Source of the DNA: Burkholderiaceae bacterium | GTDB taxonomy: Bacteria > Pseudomonadota > Gammaproteobacteria > Burkholderiales > Burkholderiaceae_C | NCBI GenBank assembly: GCA_030695205.1 | Contig: JAUYTN010000033.1 | Location: 1 to 64,000, forward strand | DNA length: 64,000 nt | Reading direction: 5' to 3' | In this document: piece after piece, positions 53,325-63,860 of the stretch | Layout: each line of letters opens with the position of its first letter | How positions within the stretch are numbered: the stretch's first letter is position 1 | Notes under the pieces: generated by a model | Told to the model about the DNA's origin: nothing | Database searches by the model: none | What the model saw: only the letters and a program-made list of their open reading frames with translations | Position numbers and translations under genes: made by a program

Positions 53325-55292
53325 TCACTCCACCGTCACCGATTTGGCCAGGTTACGGGGCTTGTCCACGTCGGTTCCGCGCGCACAGGCGGTGTGGTAG
53401 GCCAACAGCTGCAGCGGCACCACATGTAGCAGTGGGCTGAGCAGGCCGTAGTGCTCGGGCATGCGGATGACGTGCAGGCCCTCGCCGCTTTCAATCTGGC
53501 TGTCGGCATCGGCCAGCACATACAGCACGCCGCCGCGGGCACGCACCTCTTGCATGTTGCTTTTCAGCTTTTCCAGCAGCGCGTCGTTGGGCGCCACCGT
53601 GACCACCGGCATGGCGCTGGTCACCAGCGCCAGGGGGCCGTGCTTCAACTCACCCGCCGGGTAGGCCTCGGCGTGGATGTAGCTGATTTCCTTGAGTTTG
53701 AGCGCACCTTCCAGCGCAATGGGGTAGTGCAGCCCACGGCCCAGGAACAGCGCGTTCTCTTTGGCCACAAACTGCTCGGCCCAGCCGATGAGCTGCGGCT
53801 CCAGCGCCAGCACGGCCTGCAGGGCAACCGGCAGGTGGCGCATCTCTTTCAGGTACCCGGCCTCCTGCTCAGGCGTGAGCCTGCCCTTGGCCTGGGCCAG
53901 CGCCAACGTGAGCAAAAACAGCCCGGCCAGTTGGGTGGTGAAGGCCTTGGTGCTGGCCACGCCAATTTCCACCCCCGCACGGGTGACGTAGGCCAGCTTG
54001 CATTCGCGCACCATGGCGCTGGTGGCCACGTTGCAGATGGTCAGGGTGTGGTGCATGCCCAGGGACTGGGCGTGGCGCAGGGCGGCCAGGGTGTCGGCGG
54101 TTTCGCCACTTTGGCTGATGGTGACGATGAGCTGGCGCGGATTGGGCACGCTGGTGCGGTAGCGGTACTCGCTGGCCACCTCCACCTGTGTGGGAATGCC
54201 GGCAAGGTCTTCCAGCCAGTATTTGGCCGCGCAACCGCTGTAGTAGCTGGTGCCGCAGGCCAGAATCAGCACCGAATCAATCGCCTGGAAGGTGGCGTGT
54301 GCACCCTGCCCTGGGGCGGGGAGGTTAACGGCCTCGAACAGCTCGGGGGTGATGCCCTCGACCCCCGCCAGCGTGTCGGCAATGGCGCGGGGTTGCTCGA
54401 AGATTTCTTTCTGCATGTAGTGGCGGTACGGGCCCAGCTCGGCCGCACCGCTGTGCGCGTGCACGGTGCGCACGGGGCGCTGCACGGGTGTGCCTGCGGC
54501 ATCGGTGATCCAGTACTTGCCCAGTTGCAGATCCACCAGGTCGCCTTCTTCCAGGTAGATGATCTGGTCGGTCACCCCGGCCAAGGCCATGGCGTCGCTG
54601 GCCAGAAAATGCTCGCCAAACGCATTGGGCTCACCACCCGAGGGCTGACCCACGCCCAAAATGAGCGGCGACCCCGACCGGGCCCCAACCACCCGCTGCG
54701 GCTCGTCTTTGTGCATCACAGCAATGGCAAACGCACCGTGCAGCTGCTGTGTGGCGGCCAGCACGGCAGCAAACAGGTCGCCGTCGTACAGGTGGTCCAC
54801 CAGGTGGGCAATGACCTCGGTGTCGGTCTGGCTGTCGAACACATAGCCCTTGGCCTGCAGCTGGGCGCGCAGGCTGTCGTGGTTTTCGATGATGCCGTTG
54901 TGCACCAGCGCCACCCGGGCCGGGGCCACGGGCACGGTGGACTGCGGCGAGGTGGCGTGCATGCGCCCCGTGGTGTCTGGCCCCAGACTGAAGTGGGGGT
55001 GGGCGTTGTGCACCGCTGGGGCACCATGGGTGGCCCAGCGGGTGTGGGCAATGCCGGTGCCGCTGGCGATGTGCTCGGCCTGCACCTGAGCCATCAGCTC
55101 GGCCACACGGGCGGTGCTGCGCGCCCGGCTCAGGCCCCGCTCCAGCACAGGCGTGGTGTCGTCGGACGCGGCCGATGCACCGTGCACCGCCAACCCGCAG
55201 CTGTCATACCCCCGGTACTCCAGCCTCTGCAAACCCTGCACCAGCACAGGAACGATGTTGCGGCCAGATACCGCTGCGACGATGCCACACAT
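53325..55292 (-). CDS. glmS: Glutamine--fructose-6-phosphate aminotransferase (isomerizing)
   Basis: Makes glucosamine-6-phosphate from fructose-6-phosphate and glutamine, the entry to UDP-GlcNAc and peptidoglycan. The start at 55292 gives [10 protein letters not shown] with the catalytic Cys1 after Met removal. Glutaminase domain ([35 protein letters not shown]), then two SIS domains ([51 protein letters not shown]) and C-terminal [12 protein letters not shown]. At 655 residues it is longer than the usual ~610, through inserts in the glutaminase domain and inter-domain region. Divergent from the Lrp-type gene. Confidence 0.96.
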   Translation of the reverse strand: MCGIVAAVSGRNIVPVLVQGLQRLEYRGYDSCGLAVHGASAASDDTTPVLERGLSRARSTARVAELMAQVQAEHIASGTGIAHTRWATHGAPAVHNAHPHFSLGPDTTGRMHATSPQSTVPVAPARVALVHNGIIENHDSLRAQLQAKGYVFDSQTDTEVIAHLVDHLYDGDLFAAVLAATQQLHGAFAIAVMHKDEPQRVVGARSGSPLILGVGQPSGGEPNAFGEHFLASDAMALAGVTDQIIYLEEGDLVDLQLGKYWITDAAGTPVQRPVRTVHAHSGAAELGPYRHYMQKEIFEQPRAIADTLAGVEGITPELFEAVNLPAPGQGAHATFQAIDSVLILACGTSYYSGCAAKYWLEDLAGIPTQVEVASEYRYRTSVPNPRQLIVTISQSGETADTLAALRHAQSLGMHHTLTICNVATSAMVRECKLAYVTRAGVEIGVASTKAFTTQLAGLFLLTLALAQAKGRLTPEQEAGYLKEMRHLPVALQAVLALEPQLIGWAEQFVAKENALFLGRGLHYPIALEGALKLKEISYIHAEAYPAGELKHGPLALVTSAMPVVTVAPNDALLEKLKSNMQEVRARGGVLYVLADADSQIESGEGLHVIRMPEHYGLLSPLLHVVPLQLLAYHTACARGTDVDKPRNLAKSVTVE

Positions 55293-55368
55293 GAACCACC
55301 CCTTAAACAATCAATGGGCACATGCTAGGCGCAGCGGTGTGATTTTAGGTTTCAATTTTCAGCCACCA

Positions 55369-55409
55369 TTGAAATAAAATTCAACGATCGACGGACAATG
55401 AAATTTTCA
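55369..55409. promoter_or_regulatory. AT-rich palindromes between glmS and the Lrp-type gene
   Basis: TTGAA-ATAAAA-TTCAA (55369-55384) and TGAAA-T-TTTCA (55399-55409) lie in the 143-bp divergent gap. AT-rich dyads of this size are the usual binding sites of Lrp/AsnC proteins, so the divergent regulator may control glmS and itself. Confidence 0.45.
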
Positions 55410-55435
55410 AAAAGAACCAACAATATAAATTGCCA

Positions 55436-55933
55436 ATGAATTCAAACATCACCCTGGACGCCACCGACCTGGCTCTGCTGGACCTGCTGCAGACCGACGC
55501 CAGCCTGAGCAACCTGGCGCTGGCCGAGGCGGTGCATGTGTCGCCGCCCACCTGCCTGCGCCGTGTGAAGCGGCTGACCGAGGCGGGACTGATCGAGCGG
55601 CAGGTGGCCGTGCTCAACGCCGACCGCCTGGGTCAGTTGCTGGGTCACGGGTTGACGGCGATTGTGGAGGTGTCGCTGGACCGCCAGAGCGCCGAGGCGC
55701 TGGACGCCTTCGAGGCCCGCGCCGTGGCCGATGGCGGCGTACAGCAGTGCCACCGCGTGAGCCCTGGCCCTGACTTTTGCCTGGTGGTGACCGTGGCCGA
55801 CATGCCCGCTTACCACGCGCTGGCACAGCGCCTGTTCACCGCAGACGCCAGTGTGCGCAACGTCAAGGCTTTTTTCAGCGTGAAGCGGGCAAAATTTGAA
55901 ACAAAATGGCCACTACCGCTTGATGGCAATTGA
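55436..55933 (+). CDS. Lrp/AsnC-family transcriptional regulator
   Basis: 165 residues from the ATG at 55436. The N-terminal HTH (DATDLALLDLLQTDASLSNLALAEAVHVSPPTCLRRVKRLTEAGLIERQVAVLN) is followed by the ligand-binding RAM domain (VVTVADMPAYHALAQRLFTADASVRNVKAFFSVKRAKFET). It sits between glmS (divergent) and glmU (convergent), suggesting control of amino-sugar genes. The last codon and the stop lie inside an AT-rich repeat copy. Confidence 0.93.
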   Translation: MNSNITLDATDLALLDLLQTDASLSNLALAEAVHVSPPTCLRRVKRLTEAGLIERQVAVLNADRLGQLLGHGLTAIVEVSLDRQSAEALDAFEARAVADGGVQQCHRVSPGPDFCLVVTVADMPAYHALAQRLFTADASVRNVKAFFSVKRAKFETKWPLPLDGN

Positions 55934-55966
55934 TAGCTTGCTATTTTTTAAATTTAATAGCAAAGA
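55929..55966 (+). repeat. Dispersed AT-rich repeat, copy at the 3' end of the Lrp-type gene
   Basis: TGATAGC, TTGCTATT, TTTTAAATTT, AATAGCAAAGA. The inner TTGCTATT/AATAGCAA arms form an 8-bp stem with a 10-nt loop between two convergent genes. It supplies the TGA stop codon at 55931. Confidence 0.65.
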
Positions 55967-55997
55967 CCTCAATAAAATCAAGCACCAGGTGGCATTA

Positions 55998-57449
55998 TTA
56001 TTTGATCTTCTTCACTGGTCTTGACCACCCGCCCAAGCTCACCTGCTTGCCGCGTGCCACACTCAATGCGCCGGGCGGTGTGCTTTTGGTGATGGTGCTG
56101 CCGCCGCCCACCGTGCCACCCGCGCCAATGGTGACCGGGGCCACCAGCACGCAGTTGCTGCCCACATGCACATCGGCCTCAATGACGGTGCGGTGTTTGT
56201 TGGCCCCGTCGTAGTTGGCGGTGATGCTGCCCGCGCCGTAGTTCACGCGCTCGCCCACGGTCGCGTCGCCCAGGTAGGCCAGGTGGTTGGCCTTGGCCCC
56301 GGCGGCCAGGGTGGAATTCTTCACCTCCACAAAGTTGCCGATGTGCACCTCTGGCCCCAAGTCGGCCCCCGGGCGCAGGCGGGCAAATGGGCCAACCAGA
56401 GCGCCAGCGCCCACGGTCACGCCGAGCTTCTCGCCGTCGATGTGGGTGTAAGGGTGGATGACCGCACCGTCTGCAATCACCACGTTGGCAATGCAGCAGT
56501 TGGCACCTATGCGCACACCGTTGCCCAGCACCACCGTGCCGTCAAACACAGCGTTGATATCGATGTCAACATCGGTGCCGCAGGCCAGGCTGCCCCGCAG
56601 GTCGAAGCGGGCTGGGTCGGCCAGGCGCACGCCCTGGGTCATGAGCTGTTCGGCCAGGCGGCGCTGGTGGGCACGCTCCAACTCGGCCAGCTGCAGGGGA
56701 CTGTTCACACCCGCCACCTGCACCGCATCGGCAATGCGGTGGGCGCGCACGCTGCAGCCGTCGGCCACAGCAAACTTGACCACATCAGTCAGGTAGTACT
56801 CGGCCTGGGCATTGCGGTTGTCCAGCCTGCCCAGCCAGCCCCGGAGCAAAGCCGTGGGCACGGCCATGATGCCGCTGTAAATCTCGGTGATCTGGCGCTG
56901 CACGTCGGTGGCGTCTTTGTGCTCCACGATCGCCAGCACCTCGCCGTCGTCGTTGCGCACGATGCGGCCATAGCCAGTGGGGTCGGGCATGGTCAGTGTG
57001 AGCAGGGCCAGGTGGCGACCGGCACACACATTCAGCAGGGCCTGCAGGGTGGCGGCTTCGGTCAGCGGCACATCGCCCGACAGCACCAGGGTGATGCCGT
57101 CATCGGCCAGCACCGGCAGGGCCTGCTGCACCGCGTGGCCGGTGCCCAGCTGGGGCTCCTGGCGCACAAAGCGCAACGCTGGCGGAGTGGTGGCCGTGAC
57201 TCCATCAGCCAAATTCCGCACACCAAAATGTCGCTCAGCGCTTGCGTGACTTGCCAACACAGCTTCCACTTCCGCAGCACCGTGCCCAGTGATGACCACC
57301 ACCTGGCGCGCACATACCCGCGCGGCGGTGTCAATCACATGTCCAGCCAAAGCGCGACCGCCCAAGCGGTGCAACACTTTGGGTGTCTTGCTTTTCATGC
57401 GGGTGCCCTTGCCCGCTGCCATCACCACCACATCCACTGGTTTGTCCAT
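55998..57449 (-). CDS. glmU: Bifunctional UDP-GlcNAc pyrophosphorylase / GlcN-1-P acetyltransferase
   Basis: Performs the last two steps of UDP-GlcNAc synthesis. 483 residues from the ATG at 57449. The uridyltransferase domain has VVMAAGKGTRMKSKTPKVLHRLGG and QLGTGHAVQQAL; the left-handed beta-helix acetyltransferase domain has NFVEVKNSTLAAGAKANHLAYLGDATVG, NYGAGSITANYDGANKHRTVI and VAPVTIGAGGTVGGGSTI. About 15 extra residues (around 75-95) are inserted before the QLGTGHA motif compared with E. coli, in slightly less GC-rich DNA. Works with glmS at 53.3 kb; glmM is not in the window. Confidence 0.96.
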   Translation of the reverse strand: MDKPVDVVVMAAGKGTRMKSKTPKVLHRLGGRALAGHVIDTAARVCARQVVVITGHGAAEVEAVLASHASAERHFGVRNLADGVTATTPPALRFVRQEPQLGTGHAVQQALPVLADDGITLVLSGDVPLTEAATLQALLNVCAGRHLALLTLTMPDPTGYGRIVRNDDGEVLAIVEHKDATDVQRQITEIYSGIMAVPTALLRGWLGRLDNRNAQAEYYLTDVVKFAVADGCSVRAHRIADAVQVAGVNSPLQLAELERAHQRRLAEQLMTQGVRLADPARFDLRGSLACGTDVDIDINAVFDGTVVLGNGVRIGANCCIANVVIADGAVIHPYTHIDGEKLGVTVGAGALVGPFARLRPGADLGPEVHIGNFVEVKNSTLAAGAKANHLAYLGDATVGERVNYGAGSITANYDGANKHRTVIEADVHVGSNCVLVAPVTIGAGGTVGGGSTITKSTPPGALSVARGKQVSLGGWSRPVKKIK

Positions 57450-57516
57450 GCTCCGCCCCCGGTTGACTGTCTCTGGCTCCCCGCCCCCTGCGGACGGGGT
57501 TGCGCCGTGCGGCGGC

Positions 57517-58497
57517 ATGATACGCGTCACCCTTGCCCGCCTCCTGACTGCGCTGCTGGGCCTGGTGGTGGCGCTGGTGCTCAGCGGCTGTGGGCTCGTC
57601 AGCTTGGGCTACCCCCGGCTGCCGGACCTCGGACTGGTGTGGATGCAGCGGCAGGTGGACCTGAGGCCCGAACAGGCCGAGCAGTGGCGGCAAGACTTGC
57701 ACGGTGTGCTGGTCTGGCACCGCCGCACCCAGCTGACCACCGCCGCCGACCTGCTGGCCCGCTGGCAAACCCTGGCCATCACCGACCTCAGCGCCAGCGA
57801 CATTTGCCGCGAGGCCGACGCGGTACGCCTCCTGGTGGATGCCACGACCCCACAACTGCTGCCCGCCATGGTGCGGCTGGCCGGATCGCTGGATGCCGAG
57901 CAGCGCGCAGCGCTGGCCGTCTCTCAACAAGAGCGGCTGGCCGAGTTCCGTCAGCAGCACATGGGCGAATCCACACCCAAGGCCGCTTGGTGGCCAAGGG
58001 CACAGGCCGCCACCCCCTTGGCCCCACCAACGGCGCCTTCCGCTGCCATGCAGCCACCCGACGCAAGCCTGCCCATGGCGATGCGCTCCGCCAGCCTGAA
58101 CAAGCGCCTGGAGCAGGCGGTGGACCGCTATGAGATGCTGTATGGGCGACTCAGCCCCGCCCAGGTGCAGGCGCTCAAGGCCTCGCTGGAGCAGTCCAGC
58201 TTCGATGCGCGGCGGCTGCTGGCCGAGCGCGAACGCCGCAGCCAGGACCTGCTGCAAGCCCTGGCGGACACCGCCAAAGCCCCCGCCGGGGCCGAGTCCC
58301 AGCCACTGGCAGGCTGGCTGGCCCGGCTGAACACCTCTCCCACACCCGGGTATGCCGCCTACGGGCGCTTGCTGCAGCAAGAAGGCTGTGCCCAAATGGC
58401 CACACTGCACCGCCTGGCCACCCCCGCCCAGCGGCAGGCAGCGGCATCCACACTGGCTGGCTACGAAACCGACCTGCGCCGCCTGGCCCGCCCCTGA
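57517..58497 (+). CDS. Lipoprotein of the DUF6279 type
   Basis: 326 residues; lipobox LSGC at the end of MIRVTLARLLTALLGLVVALVLSGC. The mature protein is helical (YPRLPDLGLVWMQRQVDLRPEQAEQWRQDLHGVLVWHRRTQL...), with MVRLAGSLDAEQRAALAVSQQERLAEF and a C-terminal TLHRLATPAQRQAAASTLAGYETDLRRLA. Such proteins were called DUF6279 and look like periplasmic helical-bundle lipoproteins. Function unknown. Divergent from glmU. Confidence 0.75.
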   Translation: MIRVTLARLLTALLGLVVALVLSGCGLVSLGYPRLPDLGLVWMQRQVDLRPEQAEQWRQDLHGVLVWHRRTQLTTAADLLARWQTLAITDLSASDICREADAVRLLVDATTPQLLPAMVRLAGSLDAEQRAALAVSQQERLAEFRQQHMGESTPKAAWWPRAQAATPLAPPTAPSAAMQPPDASLPMAMRSASLNKRLEQAVDRYEMLYGRLSPAQVQALKASLEQSSFDARRLLAERERRSQDLLQALADTAKAPAGAESQPLAGWLARLNTSPTPGYAAYGRLLQQEGCAQMATLHRLATPAQRQAAASTLAGYETDLRRLARP

Positions 58498-58616
58498 CCT
58501 CTGCCAGGCCGCATGTGGCCTGAACCGGGCGCTCTTTTTTTGCAAAGCCGGCGCCGCAACAGGTGATCGATTAGCACAAAACAAGCCAGGTTTCAGGCGC
58601 AAAAAAATATACCCAA

Positions 58617-58632
58617 ACACCACCGGTAGTGT
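58617..58632. promoter_or_regulatory. NrdR box 1
   Basis: ACACCACCGGTAGTGT, upstream partner of the site at 58649, exactly 32 bp apart start to start, the tandem spacing seen in NrdR-controlled promoters. The outer ACAC/GTGT halves are intact; the centre is degenerate. Confidence 0.75.
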
Positions 58633-58648
58633 CGCCATGGCAGTCCAA

Positions 58649-58664
58649 ACACTAGATATAGTGT
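58649..58664. promoter_or_regulatory. NrdR box 2
   Basis: ACACTAGATATAGTGT, close to the consensus ACACWATATATWGTGT, 33 bp before the nrdA start. Together with box 1 it predicts ATP/dATP-dependent repression of nrdAB by NrdR. Confidence 0.88.
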
Positions 58665-58697
58665 CGACCTGACCGAACACACCCTCCCCCACGAGAC

Positions 58698-61637
58698 ATG
58701 CAAACCACCTACTCCGACGACTCCTCCACCCTGGCTCCCGCCCGCCCTCTGACCGACGAGCAGGCCCGCAGCGCATCCTCACAGGCGCTGAGCCACTACC
58801 AGATCATTCGCCGCAACGGCGCGGTGGTGCCCTTCGCTCCCAACAAGATCGCCGTGGCCCTCATGAAAGCCTTTTTGGCCGTGCACGGCACCCAGGGCGC
58901 GGCATCGGCCAGCGTGCGCGAGACGGTGGAGGCGCTGACCCAGTCGGTGGTCAAGGCGCTGATGCGCTCGCGCCCTGGTGGCGGCACCTTCCACATCGAA
59001 GACGTGCAGGACCACGTTGAACTTGGCCTGATGCGCGGCAGCCACCACGAAGTGGCCCGCGCCTACGTGCTGTACCGCGAACGCCGCACCCAGGAACGCG
59101 CCGCCAAGCACCACCCTGCCACCGAAGCCGCTCCGCTGCTGCATGTGCTGGACAAGGGCCAGAAACGCCCGCTGGACATGGCCGTGCTGCGCGAGCGCAT
59201 CGAGAGCGCCTGCGCGGGCCTGAGCGCCGATGTGAAGCCAGAGCCCATCGTCGCCGAAACCCTGCGCAACCTGTACGACGGCGTGCCCATGGAGGAGGTG
59301 CACAAGGCCGCCATTCTGGCCGCCCGCACGCTCATCGAGCGCGACCCCGACTACACCTACGCCACCGCCCGCCTGCTGCTCAATACCATCGCCGCCGAGG
59401 TGCTGGGCACCGAAGTCACGCAAGCCGGCCTGGCCCAGGCCTACCCAGACTACTTCCCCCAGTTCATCAAACAAGGCATTGCCAACGAACTGCTGGACGA
59501 CAAGCTGGCCCAGTTTGACCTGGCCCGCCTGGGCGCAGCCCTGAAGCCCGAGCGCGACCTGGCGTTTGACTACCTGGGCCTGCAAACCCTGTACGACCGC
59601 TACTTTTTGCACGTGCGCAAAACGCGCATCGAGCTGCCACAGGCCTTCTTCATGCGGGTGGCCATGGGTTTGTCGCTGAACGAAATCGACCGTGAAGCCC
59701 GCGCCATCGAGTTCTACGAGGTACTCTCCAATTTCGATTTCATGAGCAGCACCCCCACGCTGTTCAACGCCGGCACCCGCCGCAGCCAGCTCTCCAGCTG
59801 CTACCTCACCACCGTACCCGACGACCTGGACGGCATCTACGAGTCCATCAAGGAAAATGCCCTGCTGTCCAAGTTTGCCGGTGGCCTGGGCAATGACTGG
59901 ACCCGTGTGCGTGCCCTGGGCAGCCACATCAAAGGCACCAACGGCGAGTCACAAGGTGTGGTGCCCTTCCTGAAGGTGGTGAACGACACCGCCGTGGCCG
60001 TGAACCAGGGCGGCAAGCGCAAAGGCGCCGTGTGCGCCTACCTGGAAACCTGGCACCTGGACATTGAAGAATTCCTGGAGCTGCGCAAGAACACCGGCGA
60101 CGACCGCCGCCGCACCCACGACATGAACACGGCCAACTGGATCCCCGACCTGTTCATGAAGCGCGTGATGGAAAAAGGCACCTGGACGCTGTTCAGCCCG
60201 TCCGACGTGCCAGACCTGCACGACCTGTTCGGCACCGCCTTCGAAAAAGCCTACGTGGCTTACGAAGAAAAGGCGGCGAAAGGCGAGATCAAACCCGCCA
60301 AAACCGTACCCGCCAGCGACCTGTGGCGCAAGATGCTGTCGATGCTGTTCGAAACCGGTCACCCCTGGATCACGTTCAAAGACCCTTGCAACATCCGCAG
60401 CCCGCAGCAGCACGTGGGCGTGGTGCACAGCTCCAACCTGTGTACCGAAATCACACTCAACACCAACGACCAGGAAACCGCAGTGTGCAACCTGGGCTCG
60501 GTCAACCTGCCCCAGCACCTGATGGACGGGCCCAACGGCAAAGAACTGGACCACGCCAAGCTCAAGCGCACCATCACCACCGCCATGCGCATGCTGGACA
60601 ACGTGATCGACATCAACTACTACGCCGTCAAAAAAGCACGCGACTCCAACCTGCGCCACCGACCTGTTGGGCTGGGCATCATGGGTTTCCAAGACGCGCT
60701 GTATGCCCTGCGTGTGCCTTATGCCAGCCAGGCGGCGGTGGAGTTTGCCGACCGCTCCATGGAAGCGGTGTGTTACCAGGCCTACTGGGCCTCCACCGAA
60801 CTGGCCGCCGAGCGGGGACGCTACAGCAGCTACAAGGGTTCCCTGTGGGACCAAGGCATTCTGCCGCTGGACACCCTGAACCTGCTGGCCGAAGCCCGTG
60901 GCGGCTACAGCGCTGGAGAGGGTCCCAGTGCGTCGCCTTACGTCCAAACCGACCGCAGCGCCACACTGGACTGGGATGCCCTGCGCGCCAAGATCGCCAA
61001 AGACGGCATGCGCAACAGCAACTGCGTGGCCATTGCGCCCACCGCCACCATCAGCAACATCATCGGGGTGGATGCCTCCATCGAACCCTCGTTTGGCAAC
61101 CTGTCGGTCAAGTCCAACCTGTCGGGCGAGTTCACGGTGGTCAACAGCTACCTGGTGCGCGACCTGAAGCGCCTGGGCCTGTGGGACGACGTGATGGTCA
61201 TGGACCTGAAGCATTTCGACGGCTCGCTGCGCGCCATTGACCGGGTTCCCGACGACGTCAAGGCGCTCTACGCCACCGCCTTCGAGATCGAAACCCAGTG
61301 GCTGGTGGAAGCCGCCGCCCGCCGCCAGAAGTGGATTGACCAGGCCCAGAGCCTGAACATCTACATGGCCGGTGCTTCGGGCAAGAAGCTGGACGACACC
61401 TACAAGCTGGCCTGGCTGCGTGGCCTGAAAACCACCTACTACCTGCGCACCATGGCCGCCACGCACGCCGAAAAATCCACCGGCCGCACCGGGCAGATGA
61501 ACGCCGTGTCCAACGCCACCGTCACCGCTCCCGGCGGTGCCTCCATGGCCGCCGCCGCACCGCAAGGTCAGGTGGAAGCCGCCACAGACATCAAGTTCTG
61601 CGCGATTGACGACCCGGGCTGCGAAGCCTGCCAGTGA
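58698..61637 (+). CDS. nrdA: Class Ia ribonucleoside-diphosphate reductase, large subunit
   Basis: Reduces ribonucleoside diphosphates to deoxyribonucleotides with NrdB. 979 residues. An N-terminal ATP-cone (about 33-130: [24 protein letters not shown]) and a second cone-like segment ([20 protein letters not shown], about 153-235) precede the barrel. [33 protein letters not shown] (active-site Cys), NLCTEITLN and [19 protein letters not shown] are conserved; the tail ends [12 protein letters not shown], carrying the redox Cys pair. Controlled by the two NrdR boxes upstream. Confidence 0.97.
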   Translation: MQTTYSDDSSTLAPARPLTDEQARSASSQALSHYQIIRRNGAVVPFAPNKIAVALMKAFLAVHGTQGAASASVRETVEALTQSVVKALMRSRPGGGTFHIEDVQDHVELGLMRGSHHEVARAYVLYRERRTQERAAKHHPATEAAPLLHVLDKGQKRPLDMAVLRERIESACAGLSADVKPEPIVAETLRNLYDGVPMEEVHKAAILAARTLIERDPDYTYATARLLLNTIAAEVLGTEVTQAGLAQAYPDYFPQFIKQGIANELLDDKLAQFDLARLGAALKPERDLAFDYLGLQTLYDRYFLHVRKTRIELPQAFFMRVAMGLSLNEIDREARAIEFYEVLSNFDFMSSTPTLFNAGTRRSQLSSCYLTTVPDDLDGIYESIKENALLSKFAGGLGNDWTRVRALGSHIKGTNGESQGVVPFLKVVNDTAVAVNQGGKRKGAVCAYLETWHLDIEEFLELRKNTGDDRRRTHDMNTANWIPDLFMKRVMEKGTWTLFSPSDVPDLHDLFGTAFEKAYVAYEEKAAKGEIKPAKTVPASDLWRKMLSMLFETGHPWITFKDPCNIRSPQQHVGVVHSSNLCTEITLNTNDQETAVCNLGSVNLPQHLMDGPNGKELDHAKLKRTITTAMRMLDNVIDINYYAVKKARDSNLRHRPVGLGIMGFQDALYALRVPYASQAAVEFADRSMEAVCYQAYWASTELAAERGRYSSYKGSLWDQGILPLDTLNLLAEARGGYSAGEGPSASPYVQTDRSATLDWDALRAKIAKDGMRNSNCVAIAPTATISNIIGVDASIEPSFGNLSVKSNLSGEFTVVNSYLVRDLKRLGLWDDVMVMDLKHFDGSLRAIDRVPDDVKALYATAFEIETQWLVEAAARRQKWIDQAQSLNIYMAGASGKKLDDTYKLAWLRGLKTTYYLRTMAATHAEKSTGRTGQMNAVSNATVTAPGGASMAAAAPQGQVEAATDIKFCAIDDPGCEACQ

Positions 61638-61768
61638 TTCCGACCGCCCACCACGGCTCCAGCGCCGGGTGCGGGCCATTCACTGCCCTGTTTGACCGAC
61701 CTGTTTACCGATCTGTTTGTTCACCCCACCGCACGCCCTGTCGGGCGTGCCCACTTTCGAGGCACACC

Positions 61769-63004
61769 ATGCTGAACTGGGACGACGAAGACACCCCCAC
61801 CGCCACCCTGCCCACCGCCGCACCAGCGGCCAAGCCCGTGGCAACACCGCACAGCCCACCTTCTGCCAGTCAGTCAGGCCCTGCCCTGGCAGTGCACGCC
61901 TTTTACGGCACAGCCGCCACCCCACCTGCCCATGCAACCGCCACAGGCACAGCCGCCACAGCAGATGCCCTGCCCACCACCACAGGGCGCCGCGTCAACG
62001 CCGCGGACAAACGCATCATCAACGGCCAGACCGACGTCAACCAACTGGTGCCCTTCAAGTACAAATGGGCCTGGGAGAAGTACCTGGCTACCTGCGCCAA
62101 CCACTGGATGCCGCAGGAAGTCAACATGAACCGCGACATCGCTCTGTGGAAGGACCCCAACGGCCTGACCGAGGACGAGCGCCGCATCGTCAAGCGCAAC
62201 CTGGGCTTTTTTGTGACGGCCGACAGCCTGGCCGCCAACAACATCGTGCTGGGCACCTACCGCCACATCACCGCGCCCGAATGTCGCCAGTTTTTGCTGC
62301 GGCAGGCGTTTGAAGAGGCCATTCACACCCACGCCTACCAGTACATCGTGGAAAGTCTGGGGCTGGACGAGGGTGAAATTTTCAACGCCTATAACGAGGT
62401 ACCGTCCATCCGCAACAAGGACGAGTTCCTGATCCCGTTCATCGACGTGATCATGGACCCCAATTTCAAAACCGGCACCCCCGAAAACGACCAGACCCTG
62501 CTGAAAAGCCTGATCGTGTTCGCTTGCCTGATGGAAGGGCTGTTTTTTTACGTGGGCTTCACGCAGATCCTGGCACTGGGCCGCCAGAACAAAATGACCG
62601 GTGCCGCCGAGCAGTACCAGTACATCCTGCGTGACGAATCCATGCACTGCAACTTCGGCATCGACCTGATCAACCAGCTCAAGCTGGAAAATCCCCATCT
62701 GTGGACGGCAGAGTTCAAGGCCGAGATCAAGGCGCTGTTCACCAAAGCCGTGGAGCTCGAGTACCAGTACGCCGAAGACACCATGCCACGCGGCGTGCTG
62801 GGCATGAACGCCAGCATGTTCAAGGGCTACCTGCGCTACATCGCCAACCGCCGGGCCACCCAGATCGGACTGGAAGAATTGTTCCCCAACGAGACCAACC
62901 CCTTCCCCTGGATGAGCGAAATGATCGACCTGAAAAAAGAGCGCAACTTCTTTGAAACCCGGGTGATCGAGTACCAATCGGGCGGCGCATTGTCCTGGGA
63001 CTGA
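61769..63004 (+). CDS. nrdB: Class Ia ribonucleoside-diphosphate reductase, small subunit
   Basis: Di-iron/tyrosyl-radical subunit; 411 residues from the ATG at 61769. MLNWDDEDT at the N-terminus, then about 60 residues of Ala/Thr/Pro-rich low complexity, then the ferritin-like core: metal-ligand Asp in [24 protein letters not shown] (Glu, His and the radical Tyr, aligned with E115, H118 and Y122 of E. coli), [11 protein letters not shown] and [15 protein letters not shown]. The low-complexity linker looks expanded relative to relatives. Expressed with nrdA (131-bp gap). Confidence 0.95.
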   Translation: MLNWDDEDTPTATLPTAAPAAKPVATPHSPPSASQSGPALAVHAFYGTAATPPAHATATGTAATADALPTTTGRRVNAADKRIINGQTDVNQLVPFKYKWAWEKYLATCANHWMPQEVNMNRDIALWKDPNGLTEDERRIVKRNLGFFVTADSLAANNIVLGTYRHITAPECRQFLLRQAFEEAIHTHAYQYIVESLGLDEGEIFNAYNEVPSIRNKDEFLIPFIDVIMDPNFKTGTPENDQTLLKSLIVFACLMEGLFFYVGFTQILALGRQNKMTGAAEQYQYILRDESMHCNFGIDLINQLKLENPHLWTAEFKAEIKALFTKAVELEYQYAEDTMPRGVLGMNASMFKGYLRYIANRRATQIGLEELFPNETNPFPWMSEMIDLKKERNFFETRVIEYQSGGALSWD

Positions 63005-63225
63005 CGCTGCCGCGCCACACACCGCGTATGGCAAGTGGCGGTGAAGCCGCAAACCGCCAAGAGTTGCAGCTGATGTGCCACACACCACCCGCAACCGGGT
63101 AAGCCTTGGCTACACTGCCCACACCTGCACCCAGGTGACCAGGACAGCGGAGCACGGCGTGCAGACCCAGCCCACCCCCATGGGCTGACCCACACCCTTT
63201 GTTGCAACCCGCTCCCGGAGACCTC

Positions 63226-63708
63226 ATGGCAACCGCAAAACCCAAGGCAACCCAGCCCACCACCGCCAGCAAAACCTCTGCTTCAGCCGCTGCACCTGCC
63301 GCCACACCTGCCGCCACACCTGCCGCCACTGCCCGCAGCAGCGCCGCCAAAAAAGCAACCGCCAAGGCCACTGCCAACATGTCGACCGCCGCACCAGCGG
63401 TGGCTGCAACGGCCAAACCCGCCAAGCCAGCGACGGCCTCGGTCAAAACTGCAGCAAAGAAAGCGCCGACAGCTACCGCATCGGCACCTGCGCCAGCACC
63501 AGCCAAGAAATCTGTGGTAAAGCCAGCGCCAGTCCAAGTGGCTGCGCCTGTGGCCGAAGCTCCGGTGGTAGCGACCAAAGCGCCTGCCGCAAAAGCCGCA
63601 AGCCAGGCCAAAACAGCCAAAACAACCAAGCCCGCAAAAGCCCCAGCGGCGCAAACCACCCTGAGCCCCTACGCCACCTGGCCCTTCCCGACCGGCGCCA
63701 AGCCCTGA
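63226..63708 (+). CDS. Histone H1-like Ala/Lys/Pro-rich protein
   Basis: 160 residues, GGAG 6 nt upstream. Composed almost entirely of Ala, Lys, Pro, Thr and Val in AAKK/AKPAK-type repeats, like bacterial histone H1-like DNA-binding proteins. It ends in a distinct PYATWPFPTGAKP. It follows nrdB, as in several Comamonadaceae as I recall. Composition-based call; DNA binding is inferred. Confidence 0.7.
   Translation: MATAKPKATQPTTASKTSASAAAPAATPAATPAATARSSAAKKATAKATANMSTAAPAVAATAKPAKPATASVKTAAKKAPTATASAPAPAPAKKSVVKPAPVQVAAPVAEAPVVATKAPAAKAASQAKTAKTTKPAKAPAAQTTLSPYATWPFPTGAKP
63295..63330 (+). repeat. Three tandem 12-bp units in the H1-like gene
   Basis: CCTGCCGCCACA twice, followed by a third copy differing in the last base, encoding PAAT-PAAT-PAAT. 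Recent slippage in a low-complexity gene is the simplest explanation. Confidence 0.85.
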
Positions 63709-63814
63709 GATTCTCCGAGTCCTCCCACCCCACATGGGGCGGGCTGCCCAGGTCACAGATGGCGGCGACAGGTGGCGACTCTGCCACGCAGAATTGCCTG
63801 CGGCGCAGAAACTA

Positions 63815-63850
63815 TTTCAATAGCCAACTATTGATAAATAGCAAGCGAAA
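63815..63850 (+). repeat. Dispersed AT-rich repeat, copy between the H1-like and PfkB genes
   Basis: TTTCAATAGC, CAACTATT, GATAAATA, GCAAGCGAAA: the best match to the family order. TCAATAG-CCAA-CTATTGA forms a 7-bp stem. It lies between convergent genes, 11 bp after the PfkB-type stop on the minus strand. Confidence 0.7.
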
Positions 63851-63860
63851 AGCGGGATTT

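Noticed and set aside
53451..55328. A 625-codon plus-strand frame opposite glmS
   Set aside because: Same reason: antisense to a complete, well-conserved enzyme; the composition is that of a codon-bias shadow.
58505..58541. Terminator after the DUF6279-like lipoprotein (CAGGCC/GGCCTG then a T-run)
   Set aside because: The 6-bp stem is separated from the T-run by about 11 nt, so it is not a convincing intrinsic terminator.
63715..63745. CCCACCCCACATGGGGCGGG as a terminator after the H1-like gene
   Set aside because: Imperfect stem and no T-tract.
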